A stretch of DNA of 64,000 nt from positions 1 to 64,000 of the forward strand of contig LMAD01000007.1 in assembly GCA_001443545.1 (NCBI GenBank). Reading direction: 5' to 3'. Shown here one piece after another: positions 36,924 through 45,844 of this stretch. The notes below the pieces were generated by a model. It was not told where the DNA came from. It saw nothing but the letters and a program-made list of their open reading frames with translations, and searched no databases. The stretch is from Acidimicrobiaceae bacterium RAAP-2 (GTDB lineage Bacteria; Actinomycetota; Acidimicrobiia; Acidimicrobiales; RAAP-2). Each line of letters starts with the position of its first letter. The first letter of the stretch is position 1. The translations under genes were made by a program, and so were the position numbers.

Positions 36924-37405
36924 GTGAGCTCGATGCGGAGAAGGCCGCCACGGAGGAAGCGGGCGGGTACGTCAAACCCCTTGACCGGCAGGTTGAGACC
37001 TTTCGCGTCGTGCACGTCGAGTCGGTCCTCTTTGACCTCGGCGACCCGTCGCCGATGGTGCACTTGATGGAGGCGGAGTCCCCCTACCGCAATGTGTCGA
37101 TTCCCCTCGCCATCGCCGACGCGACGGCGTTGCACGCAGCCCTGTTCAATCGCGAAGGACGCCGTCCCGGGACCCACGAACTCTTCGCGACGGTTCTGGC
37201 CCGGCTGCAGAGCGACGTGATCGCCGCGAAGATCGTCCGCTACGAGGGTGGCGTCTTCTACGCGGAGCTCGACCTGATGACGCCCCGGGGACGCGAGGTC
37301 GTTGACTGTCGCACGAGCGACGCACTCATCCTCGCGCTGCGTCAGGCGGTCGCCGCGCCCATCTTGTGCCTCGAGAGCATCCTGCAACCGTTCAACGGCC
37401 TTTGA
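36920..37405 (+). CDS. BFN (bifunctional nuclease, DUF151) domain protein
   Basis: The 161-residue protein contains the DUF151 core from about residue 30: a strand starting VHVESVLFD, VHLMEAESPYRNVSIPLAIADA, RRPGTHELFATVLARL, VFYAELDL and VVDCRTSDALILALRQAVAA. DRxSDAxxLALR is the family hallmark, here CRTSDALILALR. Plant and bacterial members have been reported to have DNase and RNase activity, though many are uncharacterised. The GTG overlaps rodA by 4 nt; the 3' end overlaps the convergent ftsW-like gene by 14 nt. Confidence 0.8.
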   Translation: MSELDAEKAATEEAGGYVKPLDRQVETFRVVHVESVLFDLGDPSPMVHLMEAESPYRNVSIPLAIADATALHAALFNREGRRPGTHELFATVLARLQSDVIAAKIVRYEGGVFYAELDLMTPRGREVVDCRTSDALILALRQAVAAPILCLESILQPFNGL

Positions 37406-38762
37406 GCTCGACGCGTCGTATCGCGCCGCCGCGCACGTCGATGTTGTTCTCGTGCGAGATTCGAAGCAGGAGCGCGACGATGATGTAGTTCGCCACGAGC
37501 GAACTACCACCGTAGGCCATGAACGGCAAGGTGATTCCCGTGAAGGGGAGGAGCCGCAGCACCCCGGCCATGATGATGAACGCCTGGAGTCCGACGACGG
37601 CGGTCAGGGCGGTGGTCGCCAGTCGGACGAAGTCCGAGTGCGCTCGCTGGGCGATTCGGAAGCCCTCGCCGACGAAGAGGGCGAAGAGGCTGAGCACGAC
37701 GATGATCCCGAGCAGACCCAGCTCTTCGCCGACCGCCGCGATAATCATGTCCGAGGTGATCTGGGGAATCGTCCCGGACTGTCCGAGACCGAGCCCCGTT
37801 CCCGTGATTCCCCCGGCCGCGAGCGAGAACCAGCCGTAGGCGAGCTGGTGGGAATAGGTGAAGTTCTTAAGTGACCACGGATCGATCCACAGGCTCACGC
37901 GAGCGTGGACCTGGGTGAAGAACTTCGCGGCGACCAGCGCGCCCCCGGCGAAGAGGGCGACGCTGATCGCGATGTAGGTCTTCAACCCGGTAGTGACCCA
38001 GAGCATCGCGACGAAGAGCGCGAACAGGAGCACCGCGAACCCGATGTCGTTCTCCGCGCCGAGGATGGCGAGCGCGAAGCCCCACGCCGCCAGTATCGGC
38101 AGCAGTGTCCGCGGCGGGACGATCTGTCGTCCACCGATTCGCTGGGTCGGTGAGGAGAGGAGGTCTCGGTGGGCGGCGAAGTAGGAGGCGAAGAAGAACG
38201 CGAGGAGGATCTTGGCGACTTCGACGGGTTGAAAGGTTATGGGGCCGAGCCCGATCCATAACCGAGCCCCCCCGACGCTGATCCCCAAGCCCGGCACCAG
38301 GGGCAGGAGCAGGAGACCGATCGCGCCCAACAGAGAGACGTATCGGTAGCGGTCCAGGTCGCGAACGTGACGAACGACCGCGAGGGTCACGATCAGGCCG
38401 ATGGCGCTCACGAAGAACCAGAGCGACTGGTACCCGGCCTCGTGCGGATCCCAGCGGGCGATCTCGACGTAGCCGATCCCGTTCAAGAGGGTGGCGATGG
38501 GGAGCAGCACCTGGGACGACTGCGGGGCCAAGACGCGAATGGCCACGTGCATGGTCAACGAGATGGCGACCATGGCCGCGAGAAACAACCACAGCCCCGG
38601 GGGCAAGTGCCCAACCGCCCCCAGCCACGCCAGGACGTAGAACGACGTCGTGATGATCCAGGCGAGTCCCATGAGCCCGAGTTCGGTCGAGCGCCGTCGG
38701 CGAACCGGTTCACTGTCCTCTGGGGCCCCTGGCAACGGCAGGGCTCGCGTGTGCTTCGCCAC
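37392..38762 (-). CDS. Second SEDS-family protein, FtsW/RodA of the long actinobacterial type
   Basis: The 456-residue protein has about twelve membrane helices, two more than RodA, and SEDS blocks ITFQPVEVAKILLAFFFASY, ILGAENDIGFAVLLFALFVA, GGITGTGLGLGQSGTIPQ, SDMIIAAVGEELGLLG and PFTGITLPFMAYGGSSLVAN. It is like the mycobacterial FtsW/RodA protein of the pbpA-pknB cluster (Rv0017c type), in which RRRxTELGLL also opens the membrane part. No PBP or kinase gene is nearby. The GTG at 38762 is chosen since TACTCT ends 6 nt before it, the longer frame would run into ppk on the other strand, and homology starts after it. Confidence 0.82.
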   Translation of the reverse strand: MAKHTRALPLPGAPEDSEPVRRRRSTELGLMGLAWIITTSFYVLAWLGAVGHLPPGLWLFLAAMVAISLTMHVAIRVLAPQSSQVLLPIATLLNGIGYVEIARWDPHEAGYQSLWFFVSAIGLIVTLAVVRHVRDLDRYRYVSLLGAIGLLLLPLVPGLGISVGGARLWIGLGPITFQPVEVAKILLAFFFASYFAAHRDLLSSPTQRIGGRQIVPPRTLLPILAAWGFALAILGAENDIGFAVLLFALFVAMLWVTTGLKTYIAISVALFAGGALVAAKFFTQVHARVSLWIDPWSLKNFTYSHQLAYGWFSLAAGGITGTGLGLGQSGTIPQITSDMIIAAVGEELGLLGIIVVLSLFALFVGEGFRIAQRAHSDFVRLATTALTAVVGLQAFIIMAGVLRLLPFTGITLPFMAYGGSSLVANYIIVALLLRISHENNIDVRGGAIRRVELKGR

Positions 38763-38768
38763 GCTCTT

Positions 38769-38774
38769 AGAGTA
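38769..38774 (-). promoter_or_regulatory. Leaderless -10 hexamer for the ftsW-like gene
   Basis: On the minus strand TACTCT ends exactly 6 nt before the GTG at 38762. No ribosome site is visible. Confidence 0.5.
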
Positions 38775-38815
38775 GTCGTAGGGATAGCGAAAAATCGGAG
38801 CGAGAGGCGGGCGCG

Positions 38816-40885
38816 GTGAGTTTCGATGTTCAGGCGTTTGGGCCCGAACGCTTCTCGAGCCGCGAGTTGTCGCGCTTGGAGTTTGGCGCACGGCTCCTGG
38901 ATCTCGCGGAGGATCAACGACTCCCGATTCTCGAGCGGTGTAAATTCGTCGCCATTTTCGCTGACATGGTCGATGAATTCTTCCAGGTCCGCGTGGTGAG
39001 CCTGCAGGACAAGGTCGCCGCGGGCGTTCAGACGCCGTCGGTCGACGGGGTCCGTCCTCGCCAGCAGTTGATGGCGATTCGCGAGCGGGTGCTCGCGTTG
39101 GTGGAGCGACAGGACCGGATCGTGCTCGACGCCTTGTTACCGGACTTAGCCCGCGCCGATATCACGATCGTCCGATTCGACGAGCTCGACGCCGAAGAAC
39201 ACGCGCGGCTGAATCGCTACTTCGACCAGAACGTGTACCCCGTCTTGACCCCACTCGCCGTGGACCCCGGACACCCGTTCCCCATGATCTCGAATCTCTC
39301 GCTCAACATCGCCGTCGCGGTGCGCGACGGCGAGTCCGGTGAGGAACGCAGCGCTCGGGTCAAGGTCCCGAGCTCGTTGCCTCGATTCCTACCCGCGGGC
39401 CCGGGTCGTTGGTGTCTGCTCGAGGAGCTCATCGTCGCCAACCTCGGTCGACTCTTCCCGGGGATGTCGATTGGGCGAGCGGACCTGTTCCGTGTGACGC
39501 GCAACGCGGACCTGACGCTCGAGGAGGACGAAGCGGATGACCTCCTGGTCGCCCTCGAGGTCGAACTTCGGCGACGTCGGTTCGGCGAGGCGCTCCGAGT
39601 CGAGATCCTCCGGGGGATGTCGGCCGATTTCCTCGACCTGCTCGTCGAGCAGTTGGACCTCAATCACGAGAGCGTCTACGTGTCCGACGCCCCGCTGGGA
39701 TTGCACGACTTGTGGAGTCTCTACGACTTCGACCGGCCGGACCTCAAGGGGGAAGGGTGGTCCCCGCTGACGCCGCCACGTCTGCTGGCGGGTGACCACG
39801 TCGGCGACGTGTTCGCGGTGATTCGCGAGGGGGATCTCCTGTTGCATCACCCCTACGAATCCTTCAGCGACTCAGTGGAGATGTTCATCGCCCAAGCCGC
39901 GGACGACCCCAGGGTCGTGGCCATCAAGCAAACGCTCTATCGAACCTCCGGAGATTCGCCAGTGGTTGGTTCGTTGATTCGAGCGGCGGAGCGTGGCAAG
40001 CAGGTGGTGGCGCTCGTTGAGTTGAAGGCGCGCTTCGACGAGGCGGCCAACATTGAATGGGCGAAGGCCCTCGAAGATGCGGGTGTCCACGTCGTGTACG
40101 GCGTCGTCGGATTGAAGACGCACTCCAAGACGGCGTTGGTGGTACGAAGCGAGGGCGATCGAACGGTTCGCTACGCCCATATCGCCACCGGCAACTACAA
40201 CTCCAAGACGGCGCGGAACTACGAGGACTTCGGCCTGCTCACCGCCGATCCGGCCATTACCCACGACGTCGGCGAACTCTTCAACTTCCTGACCGGATTC
40301 GCGCGCAACGCCGACTACGAGAAGATCATCGTGAGCCCGACGATGACTCGGACCCGCATCATCGAACTGATCAACGGCCAGCGCGACCTCGCTGGGCGAG
40401 GACGCATCGACATGAAGGTGAACGGGCTCACCGACCCCGCGATCATCGATGCGTTGTACGAGGCGAGCGACGCCGGGGTGCCGATCCGACTCGCGGTTCG
40501 AACGCTCTGTTGTCTGCGACCCGGGGTCGACGGCCTCTCCGGGACGATCGCCGTGCGCAGCCTCGTGGGCGAGTTCCTTGAGCATTCGCGGGTCTTCATC
40601 TTCGGTCAACCAGGTGACGACGGCTCGTCGATCTACATGGGGTCGGCCGACCTGATGGAACGGAATCTCGATCGGCGCGTGGAAGTCCTCGTGCCAATCG
40701 AGGACGCGTCATTGCGCGACGAGCTGAGGGACGCCTTCGAGGTGACGTGGCGCGACGACGAGTTCACGTGGATTCTCGGGACGGATCGTCGGTGGCGTCG
40801 AGTCCAGCCAGTGACCGAGTTCTCGGCACAGGCGGAGTTCAAACGCCGGGCGTTGGCGCGGGCCCGTGCTCTGTCGGCCCATTAG
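38816..40885 (+). CDS. ppk: Polyphosphate kinase 1
   Basis: The 689-residue enzyme makes polyphosphate from ATP. It has the N domain with FFQVRVVSLQDKVAAGV, the head domain, and two phospholipase D-like catalytic halves, with IKQTLYRTSGDSPVVGSLIR, ALVELKARFDEAANIEWAKA, the autophosphorylated His region GLKTHSKTALVVRSEG, YAHIATGNYNSKTARNYEDF and ADLMERNLDRRVEVLVPI. Length is usual. The GTG at 38816 has GAGAGGCGG upstream. Its last 47 nt overlap the convergent YbhN-like gene. Confidence 0.95.
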   Translation: MSFDVQAFGPERFSSRELSRLEFGARLLDLAEDQRLPILERCKFVAIFADMVDEFFQVRVVSLQDKVAAGVQTPSVDGVRPRQQLMAIRERVLALVERQDRIVLDALLPDLARADITIVRFDELDAEEHARLNRYFDQNVYPVLTPLAVDPGHPFPMISNLSLNIAVAVRDGESGEERSARVKVPSSLPRFLPAGPGRWCLLEELIVANLGRLFPGMSIGRADLFRVTRNADLTLEEDEADDLLVALEVELRRRRFGEALRVEILRGMSADFLDLLVEQLDLNHESVYVSDAPLGLHDLWSLYDFDRPDLKGEGWSPLTPPRLLAGDHVGDVFAVIREGDLLLHHPYESFSDSVEMFIAQAADDPRVVAIKQTLYRTSGDSPVVGSLIRAAERGKQVVALVELKARFDEAANIEWAKALEDAGVHVVYGVVGLKTHSKTALVVRSEGDRTVRYAHIATGNYNSKTARNYEDFGLLTADPAITHDVGELFNFLTGFARNADYEKIIVSPTMTRTRIIELINGQRDLAGRGRIDMKVNGLTDPAIIDALYEASDAGVPIRLAVRTLCCLRPGVDGLSGTIAVRSLVGEFLEHSRVFIFGQPGDDGSSIYMGSADLMERNLDRRVEVLVPIEDASLRDELRDAFEVTWRDDEFTWILGTDRRWRRVQPVTEFSAQAEFKRRALARARALSAH

Positions 40886-41897
40886 CCGGCCCCTTGCGCC
40901 ATTCGAGACTGGCGTAGGCCGCTCCGCCGATGGGGATCGGGATCCAGAAATTGATGAGACGGTAGGCGAGGACAGCCAAGATGGCTTGACTGTGGGGTAC
41001 GCCGAATCCGACCAGCGTCGGAATCAGGACACCCTCGACGACGCCGAGGCCGCCGGGCGTGATCGGGATCGCGGCGAGGACGTTCGCGAGCCCGTAGGCG
41101 ACGAGCAGGTCGATCGGCGAGATGACGTGTCCGAACGACCAGATGAAGACCCAGAGACAGGCCGCGTCGAAGAGCCAATTCAGGCCCGCCCAGGCGAAGG
41201 CCCACCAGAGGGTCCGACGATTGTTGATCAGCACGGTGATGCGCTCGGCGATCTTGCCAAGGAGGGCCGATAACTTATCGGGGTCGATGCGCGGGACGTG
41301 GCGCGCGAAGGCTCGCATCCAACTGTCGGCGTGGCGTTGACCTCGCGTCAGCAAGATGAGCGTGCCGAAGAAGGCGAGGAGCAAGAAGACGCCGGCCAGC
41401 GCGGCGAAACCGTAGGCCGGGTTGAACCCCCGTAACGGGATCGACACGACGAGGGCGCACCAAAAGATGATGTTTAAGACGACCGCGGAACCCGTTCCCT
41501 GGGTCGCCAAGCCGAAGGCGTTGGTCTCCTTGGGCACACCGAGCTGGTTGAAAACGCGAAATGATAGCGCGCCGGCGGGTGCGGTGCCACCGGGGATGAC
41601 GTGGCTGATCGCGAGGCCGGCGAGATTCACGCGCAGCGTGTCGAATCGACGTGGTGAGTGCGGGTAGAGCACGGTGCGGGTCAACTCGACGTAGGAGTAG
41701 ATGGCGGCCATTTCGCACACCACGGCGATGACCACCAGGATCGGATTGATGGTGGCGAGCAGGTGCAAGGATCGCCGACCCGACGCGAACTGCGGGATGA
41801 CGAAGTAACCGAAGACGAATACGATCAGCCCCACGCTGACGGTGATTCGAATTTCCCGTGGTACGGAGAACCGGGGTTTCGGCGTATCAGGCGACAT
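40839..41897 (-). CDS. YbhN/UPF0104 (lysylphosphatidylglycerol synthetase TM-like) membrane protein
   Basis: The 352-residue protein has seven to eight membrane helices and the family features GLAISHVIPGGTAPAGALSF, LATQGTGSAVVLNIIFWCAL, and near the end LLVAYGLANVLAAIPITPGG followed by LGVVEGVLIPTLVGFG. Such proteins are related to the flippase part of MprF and may move lipids; in actinobacteria a role with lipomannan precursors is possible but unproven. The start at 41897 has GGAGG 4-8 nt upstream. It is divergent from the mannosyltransferase gene at 41974, and its end overlaps ppk by 47 nt. Confidence 0.75.
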   Translation of the reverse strand: MSPDTPKPRFSVPREIRITVSVGLIVFVFGYFVIPQFASGRRSLHLLATINPILVVIAVVCEMAAIYSYVELTRTVLYPHSPRRFDTLRVNLAGLAISHVIPGGTAPAGALSFRVFNQLGVPKETNAFGLATQGTGSAVVLNIIFWCALVVSIPLRGFNPAYGFAALAGVFLLLAFFGTLILLTRGQRHADSWMRAFARHVPRIDPDKLSALLGKIAERITVLINNRRTLWWAFAWAGLNWLFDAACLWVFIWSFGHVISPIDLLVAYGLANVLAAIPITPGGLGVVEGVLIPTLVGFGVPHSQAILAVLAYRLINFWIPIPIGGAAYASLEWRKGPANGPTEHGPAPTPGV

Positions 41898-41961
41898 CGC
41901 CTCCAGCCTTACACGTTCCCGTGAGGTCCGCGACGACCTCTCGGGGTCGCCGGCACCCGGG

Positions 41962-41967
41962 TAGAAT
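41962..41967 (+). promoter_or_regulatory. Leaderless -10 hexamer for the mannosyltransferase gene
   Basis: TAGAAT in CCGGGTAGAATCG ends exactly 6 nt before the GTG at 41974. Confidence 0.55.
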
Positions 41968-41973
41968 CGCTCG

Positions 41974-42705
41974 GTGCGCACGCTCGTCGTACTTCCGACG
42001 TATAACGAAATCCTGAATATCGAGCTCATGCTGCGTGCGCTGCGCGGGATCGTGCCCGACGTGTCGATCTTGGTCGTCGATGACGGAAGCCCCGACGGCA
42101 CGGCGGCCCACGCTCGAGCACTGGCCGACGAGCTCGGCTCGATTTCGATACTGGAGCGTTCGACCAAGAGTGGGCTGGGCGGGGCGTACCGGGCTGGCTT
42201 CTCTTGGGGGCTGGAACGCGGGTTCGACCACTTCGTGGAGATCGACTGCGATTTCTCTCACGACCCCCAGGCGCTGCCGACGCTGCTCGCGGCCGGCGCA
42301 GACCACGACGTCGTGATCGGTTCGCGCTACGTACGAGGCGGTTCGATTCCGAAGTGGTCGATGCTCCGGTTGCTCCTCTCGCGCGGCGGCAATCAGTACG
42401 CGTCACTGATGCTCGGGCTCAACGTGAAGGACTCGACGGCCGGCTTTCGCGTCTACTCGGACCGCGCCCTGACGCTCATCGACTTTCGGACCGTCACCGC
42501 TGACGGGTACGGCTTTCAGATCGAGATGACCTTTCGGGCCCGCCGGGCTGGCGCCTCGATCATCGAGGTGCCGATCTCGTTCACCGACCGCACGAGGGGT
42601 GATTCGAAGATGTCGAGCGCCATCGTCGTAGAGGCGCTGTGGTTAGTCACGAAGTGGGCGTTCGAACGACCGTTTACGCGTCGAGGGTCACACTCGGTCG
42701 GCTAG
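41974..42705 (+). CDS. GT2 polyprenol-phosphate mannosyltransferase (Ppm1/DPM1-like)
   Basis: The 243-residue cytoplasmic-face enzyme follows dolichol-phosphate mannose synthases: RTLVVLPTYNEILNIELML, ILVVDDGSPDGTAAHA (UDP/GDP-binding Asp), FVEIDCDFSHDPQALP (metal-binding DxD-like), VIGSRYVRGGSIPKWSMLR, and EVPISFTDRTRGDSKM. It would move mannose from GDP-mannose to polyprenyl phosphate, feeding later steps of lipomannan synthesis or protein mannosylation. There is no C-terminal acyltransferase-like (Lnt) domain fused. It ends 18 nt inside the convergent menF gene. Confidence 0.85.
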   Translation: MRTLVVLPTYNEILNIELMLRALRGIVPDVSILVVDDGSPDGTAAHARALADELGSISILERSTKSGLGGAYRAGFSWGLERGFDHFVEIDCDFSHDPQALPTLLAAGADHDVVIGSRYVRGGSIPKWSMLRLLLSRGGNQYASLMLGLNVKDSTAGFRVYSDRALTLIDFRTVTADGYGFQIEMTFRARRAGASIIEVPISFTDRTRGDSKMSSAIVVEALWLVTKWAFERPFTRRGSHSVG

Positions 42706-43926
42706 GACCGAAGAGAGGACGCTAGTGAGTTTGTCCCGGGTCTCCTCGCGTTCAGCGATGGGGTCGGACTCGCTGACGATGCCCGCGCCGGCCCACGCCT
42801 CGAACGAGGTGCCGCCAACGATGACGCCGCGAATCCCGATCCACCATTCACCGTCACCGGCGGCGTCGAGCCAACCGACGGGGCCGGCGTAGTGTCCCCT
42901 CGAGTGCGGCTCGAGACTGGCGATGAGTGTGGTGGCGACGTCGCGGGGGATGCCGCCAACGGCGGCGGTGGGGTGGAGCAGACGGAGAATCTCCAAAGCG
43001 TCGGGCGCCTCGCTCGTGCCTCGGTGCGTGCCATTGATCCAGGTACCGAGATGAGCAACGGTGCGCAGCGTCACGATCGACGGTGACGGATCGGCCTCGA
43101 GGTCCTGGTAGTCGTCGGCGAGTCGACGAATGAGGTCGGTGACGAGCACCTCGTGTTCGTGCAGGTTCTTCGTGCTACCCAGTAACCAGTTCTCGTAATC
43201 GTCGGGAGCCACGTTGGCCGGCAGCGCGATAGTTCCGGCGAGGGGGTGCAGTTGGATCGACGGTCCGATACGGCGGGCGAGTAACTCTGGACTCGCGCCG
43301 ACGTAGCGTCGTCCGTCCGGTAACGGGAGGCTGTAGATCGTGCAGTACGGTTCGCGCGTGCGCAGCCGCTGCGCGATGGCGGCGGGGTCGATCGGCTCCG
43401 GCACCGTCCCGGTGACGGCCCGAGCGAGCACCACCTTGTCCAGCTCCCGTCGCCGTAGTCGCTCGACCGCGAGGGCGACGTGGTGCGCGTACTCCTCGGG
43501 GGTGGGCAAATACGAGACGGATCGAATGGTCTGGGGCTCTTGGGTGGGCAGGGAGACCTCGTCCAAAAGCGGCTCCCAAGCTGGCGAGCCCACCAATTCG
43601 GTCAACCACGCGGCCCCGGAACGGTCTTGGGTAATTGTGAAGCGAGGGATGGCGAGATGGGCGGGGGCGAGGCGGTCGAAGGGCAGGCTCGCGAAGGCGA
43701 TGACTCCGGATCCGACGGGCCCGTCGTCACCGACGAGTTCGTGCCCGTCGAAGAGCGAGGCGACGTCGCGTCCGTCGAGCCCCGACGAGAGTTGGGGTGT
43801 GTCGACGACACCACCAAAACCGCAGCGAAGTTCGGTCGGCGATTCGACGAGCCACCCGCTGCGGGCGCTCAGGGCGCGCAGGACCTGGGTCGATTGGGAC
43901 GCGATACGAGTCCGTTGGAATCTCAC
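42688..43926 (-). CDS. menF: Isochorismate synthase (MenF/EntC type)
   Basis: The 412-residue protein belongs to the chorismate-binding family. Its C-terminal domain has LRRRELDKVVLARAVTGTVP, RYVGASPELLARRIG, LAGTIALPAN, LTDLIRRLADDYQDLEAD, HLGTWINGTHRG, LLHPTAAVGGIPRD and RGHYAGPVGWLDAAGDGEWW, which match isochorismate synthases (HPTPAVGG, GxYAGPVGW). Anthranilate and aminodeoxychorismate synthases look different at these points. GTG at 43926 overlaps the menG stop by 4 nt; the open frame extends further up but inside menG. The menG neighbour supports a menaquinone role rather than a siderophore role. Confidence 0.82.
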   Translation of the reverse strand: MRFQRTRIASQSTQVLRALSARSGWLVESPTELRCGFGGVVDTPQLSSGLDGRDVASLFDGHELVGDDGPVGSGVIAFASLPFDRLAPAHLAIPRFTITQDRSGAAWLTELVGSPAWEPLLDEVSLPTQEPQTIRSVSYLPTPEEYAHHVALAVERLRRRELDKVVLARAVTGTVPEPIDPAAIAQRLRTREPYCTIYSLPLPDGRRYVGASPELLARRIGPSIQLHPLAGTIALPANVAPDDYENWLLGSTKNLHEHEVLVTDLIRRLADDYQDLEADPSPSIVTLRTVAHLGTWINGTHRGTSEAPDALEILRLLHPTAAVGGIPRDVATTLIASLEPHSRGHYAGPVGWLDAAGDGEWWIGIRGVIVGGTSFEAWAGAGIVSESDPIAEREETRDKLTSVLSSVLADRV

Positions 43927-44615
43927 GCCGACCTCGTAGCGAGGAACTGTTGACTCAATCCCCCCATCACGAAACGATGGTTCACCGCGCTGAATCCAGC
44001 GTCTTGGATCAGTGTGACGAGATCGGCCGTCGGCGGCAGGTAGGCGGTGGACTTGGGCAGATAGTGATACGCGTTGCGGTCCGAGACCAGTGATCCGACG
44101 AAGGGCACGACACCCCGGAACCACATGCGAAAACCAGTCCGCAAGAGTCCGCTGTGCGGCTCGGCGACCTCGAGGAGGGACAGTCGTCCACCGGGACGCA
44201 CCACGCGACCCATCTCGCGCAGGGTGGCCGCGAGGTCCGTGAAGTTCCGCAGCGCGTACCCGCACGTCACCCCATCGAACGAACCAGTGGAGAAGGGGAG
44301 CTCGGCGGCGTCGGCCTGTACGCGGGCCCGCATGCCAGAACCCACGCTGAGCATGCCAAAACTCAAGTCGGTCGCAACGGCGCGGTGACCCTGGCGCTCC
44401 AACTCACGGGTGAAGTCACCAGTTCCGGCGGCGATATCAAGAATCAGACTGCCCGAGGGGAGTCGTAGGTCGGCGACCGCGCGGCGGCGCCAACGGGCGT
44501 CCAGTCCAAAAGTCATGAGGTGGTTGACGAGTTCGTAGCGGACGGCAATCGCGTCGAACATCGCACGGACCTGTCGGGTCTTCTCCGCACCCTGCGGCAG
44601 GCGTTTCGGGTCCAC
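43923..44615 (-). CDS. menG: Demethylmenaquinone methyltransferase
   Basis: The 230-residue SAM-dependent enzyme of the UbiE/MenG family starts VRAMFDAIAVRYELVNHLMT and FGLDARWRRRAVADL, has the SAM motif LILDIAAGTGDFTRELERQG, and the family block DGVTCGYALRNFTDLAATLR with GGRLSLLEVAEP. It methylates demethylmenaquinone in the last step of menaquinone synthesis. The start is GTG at 44615, two nt after the upstream MaoC gene, so MaoC-menG-menF form one unit on the minus strand. Confidence 0.9.
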   Translation of the reverse strand: MDPKRLPQGAEKTRQVRAMFDAIAVRYELVNHLMTFGLDARWRRRAVADLRLPSGSLILDIAAGTGDFTRELERQGHRAVATDLSFGMLSVGSGMRARVQADAAELPFSTGSFDGVTCGYALRNFTDLAATLREMGRVVRPGGRLSLLEVAEPHSGLLRTGFRMWFRGVVPFVGSLVSDRNAYHYLPKSTAYLPPTADLVTLIQDAGFSAVNHRFVMGGLSQQFLATRSA

Positions 44616-44617
44616 GG

Positions 44618-45073
44618 TTAGTAGTAGTAGCGGTAGATGACCTGGGCGACGCAGGCCGGCTTGGCCACGTCGCGAATCTCAATGACGGTATCGAGCGCGA
44701 CGGTGGCGCCACCGTCGAAGGGTTCGACCGACGCGAGCGTCGCACCAGCGCGAATCGATGATCCGACCGGAATCGGACTGGTGAAGCGAACTTTGTTGGT
44801 GCCGTAGTTGATGCCCATGGTGACCCCGTCGACGCGAAGCACGTCGTGGAGCAGTACCGGGAGCAGGGACAGCGTGAGGTAGCCGTGGGCGATCGTACCG
44901 CCGAAGGGACCCTGCTTGGCTCGCTCGACGTCTTCGTGGATCCACTGGTGGTCACCAGTCGCGGCCGCGAAGAGGTTTACCTGTTCCTGCGTCACGGCCT
45001 GGAAGTCTGAATAGCCAAGGTGCTGGCCCACCATCGTTGCCAATTCGTCGACATTCGCCACGTTCGTCGTCAT
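44618..45073 (-). CDS. MaoC-like (R)-enoyl-CoA hydratase/dehydratase
   Basis: The 151-residue hot-dog protein carries the hydratase-2 motif FAAATGDHQWIHEDVERAKQ and GPFGGTIAHGYLTLSLLPVL (catalytic Asp and His). Such proteins hydrate enoyl-CoA or enoyl-ACP esters in fatty acid or polyhydroxyalkanoate metabolism, or act as nodulation NodN-type proteins. The ATG at 45073 has GGGGAGG 6-12 nt upstream and is preferred to an upstream in-frame ATG. The link to menG and menF may only be operon sharing; no route is clear. Confidence 0.8.
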   Translation of the reverse strand: MTTNVANVDELATMVGQHLGYSDFQAVTQEQVNLFAAATGDHQWIHEDVERAKQGPFGGTIAHGYLTLSLLPVLLHDVLRVDGVTMGINYGTNKVRFTSPIPVGSSIRAGATLASVEPFDGGATVALDTVIEIRDVAKPACVAQVIYRYYY

Positions 45074-45133
45074 CGCTACCTCCCCGAAGAGCCTATCGTC
45101 GTGGTCCGTCACGAGCCGTTAACCGGTGACTCG

Positions 45134-45139
45134 TAGACT
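45134..45139 (+). promoter_or_regulatory. Leaderless -10 hexamer for the VIT1 gene
   Basis: TAGACT in CTCGTAGACTTACACC ends exactly 6 nt before the ATG at 45146, and there is no ribosome site. Confidence 0.55.
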
Positions 45140-45145
45140 TACACC

Positions 45146-45844
45146 ATGGAGCCAGGCGTTCACACCGAAGAGCATCGACAGATTTCCAACGGGTGGGTGC
45201 GCGCTGGAATCTTCGGTGTCAGCGACGGTCTCGTGACCAATGTGTCGTTGATCCTCGGTTTCGCCGGCGCCAATCCCGGTCACGACGTCGTCCGTTTGGC
45301 CGGTCTGGCCGGACTGGTGGCGGGAGCTTTCTCGATGGCGACGGGCGAGTACATCTCGATGCGCGCGCAGAAGGAGCTCCTCGAGTATGAGATCGACGTG
45401 GAGCGCCGTTCGATTGAATCGAGTCCAGCCGCCGAACAGGCCGAGTTGCGAGAGATTTTCGTCGCCCGCGGTATCGAGCAGGAGTTGGCCGATCGACTGT
45501 CGATTGATCTCATGCGAGACCCCGACCTGGCGCTGCGTACGCACGCCCGAGAGGAGTTGGGTATCGACCCCTCGGCGACGGGCTCGCCGATGTCGGCGGC
45601 GGCGTCGTCCCTCGTCGCCTTCGCCGTTGGCGCGTTCGTGCCACTGCTGCCATGGCTCTGGTCAGCTAGCGGGAATGAGGTCCCCTGGTCGATCATCTTC
45701 GGCGCCATCGGATCGGCGACCGTTGGCGGTTCGATCGGGTGGTTCACTCGAAAGGGCGTGGTGAAATGGGCTTTTCGCCAGCTCGGCGTGACGACGATCG
45801 CCGCCCTGGTGACCTTCGGCGTCGGTCGGCTCGTCGGTGGTTAG
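45146..45844 (+). CDS. VIT1/CCC1-family iron or manganese transporter
   Basis: The 232-residue membrane protein has GIFGVSDGLVTNVSLILGFA in the first helix, LVAGAFSMATGEYISMRAQK in the second, a cytoplasmic helical domain rich in Glu, and three C-terminal helices. The patterns GxxDGLVTN and AGxxSMAxGEYxSxxxQ are typical of the vacuolar iron transporter family. The metal (Fe2+ or Mn2+) cannot be read from sequence. Its stop overlaps that of convergent mshD by 4 nt. Confidence 0.88.
   Translation: MEPGVHTEEHRQISNGWVRAGIFGVSDGLVTNVSLILGFAGANPGHDVVRLAGLAGLVAGAFSMATGEYISMRAQKELLEYEIDVERRSIESSPAAEQAELREIFVARGIEQELADRLSIDLMRDPDLALRTHAREELGIDPSATGSPMSAAASSLVAFAVGAFVPLLPWLWSASGNEVPWSIIFGAIGSATVGGSIGWFTRKGVVKWAFRQLGVTTIAALVTFGVGRLVGG

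Noticed and set aside
41898..42167. N-terminal extension of the YbhN-like gene
   Set aside because: It would cover the divergent mannosyltransferase gene; homology and a GGAGG site point to ATG at 41897.
43927..44265. N-terminal extension of menF
   Set aside because: It lies inside menG in another frame; GTG at 43926 with a 4-nt overlap is the normal operon arrangement.
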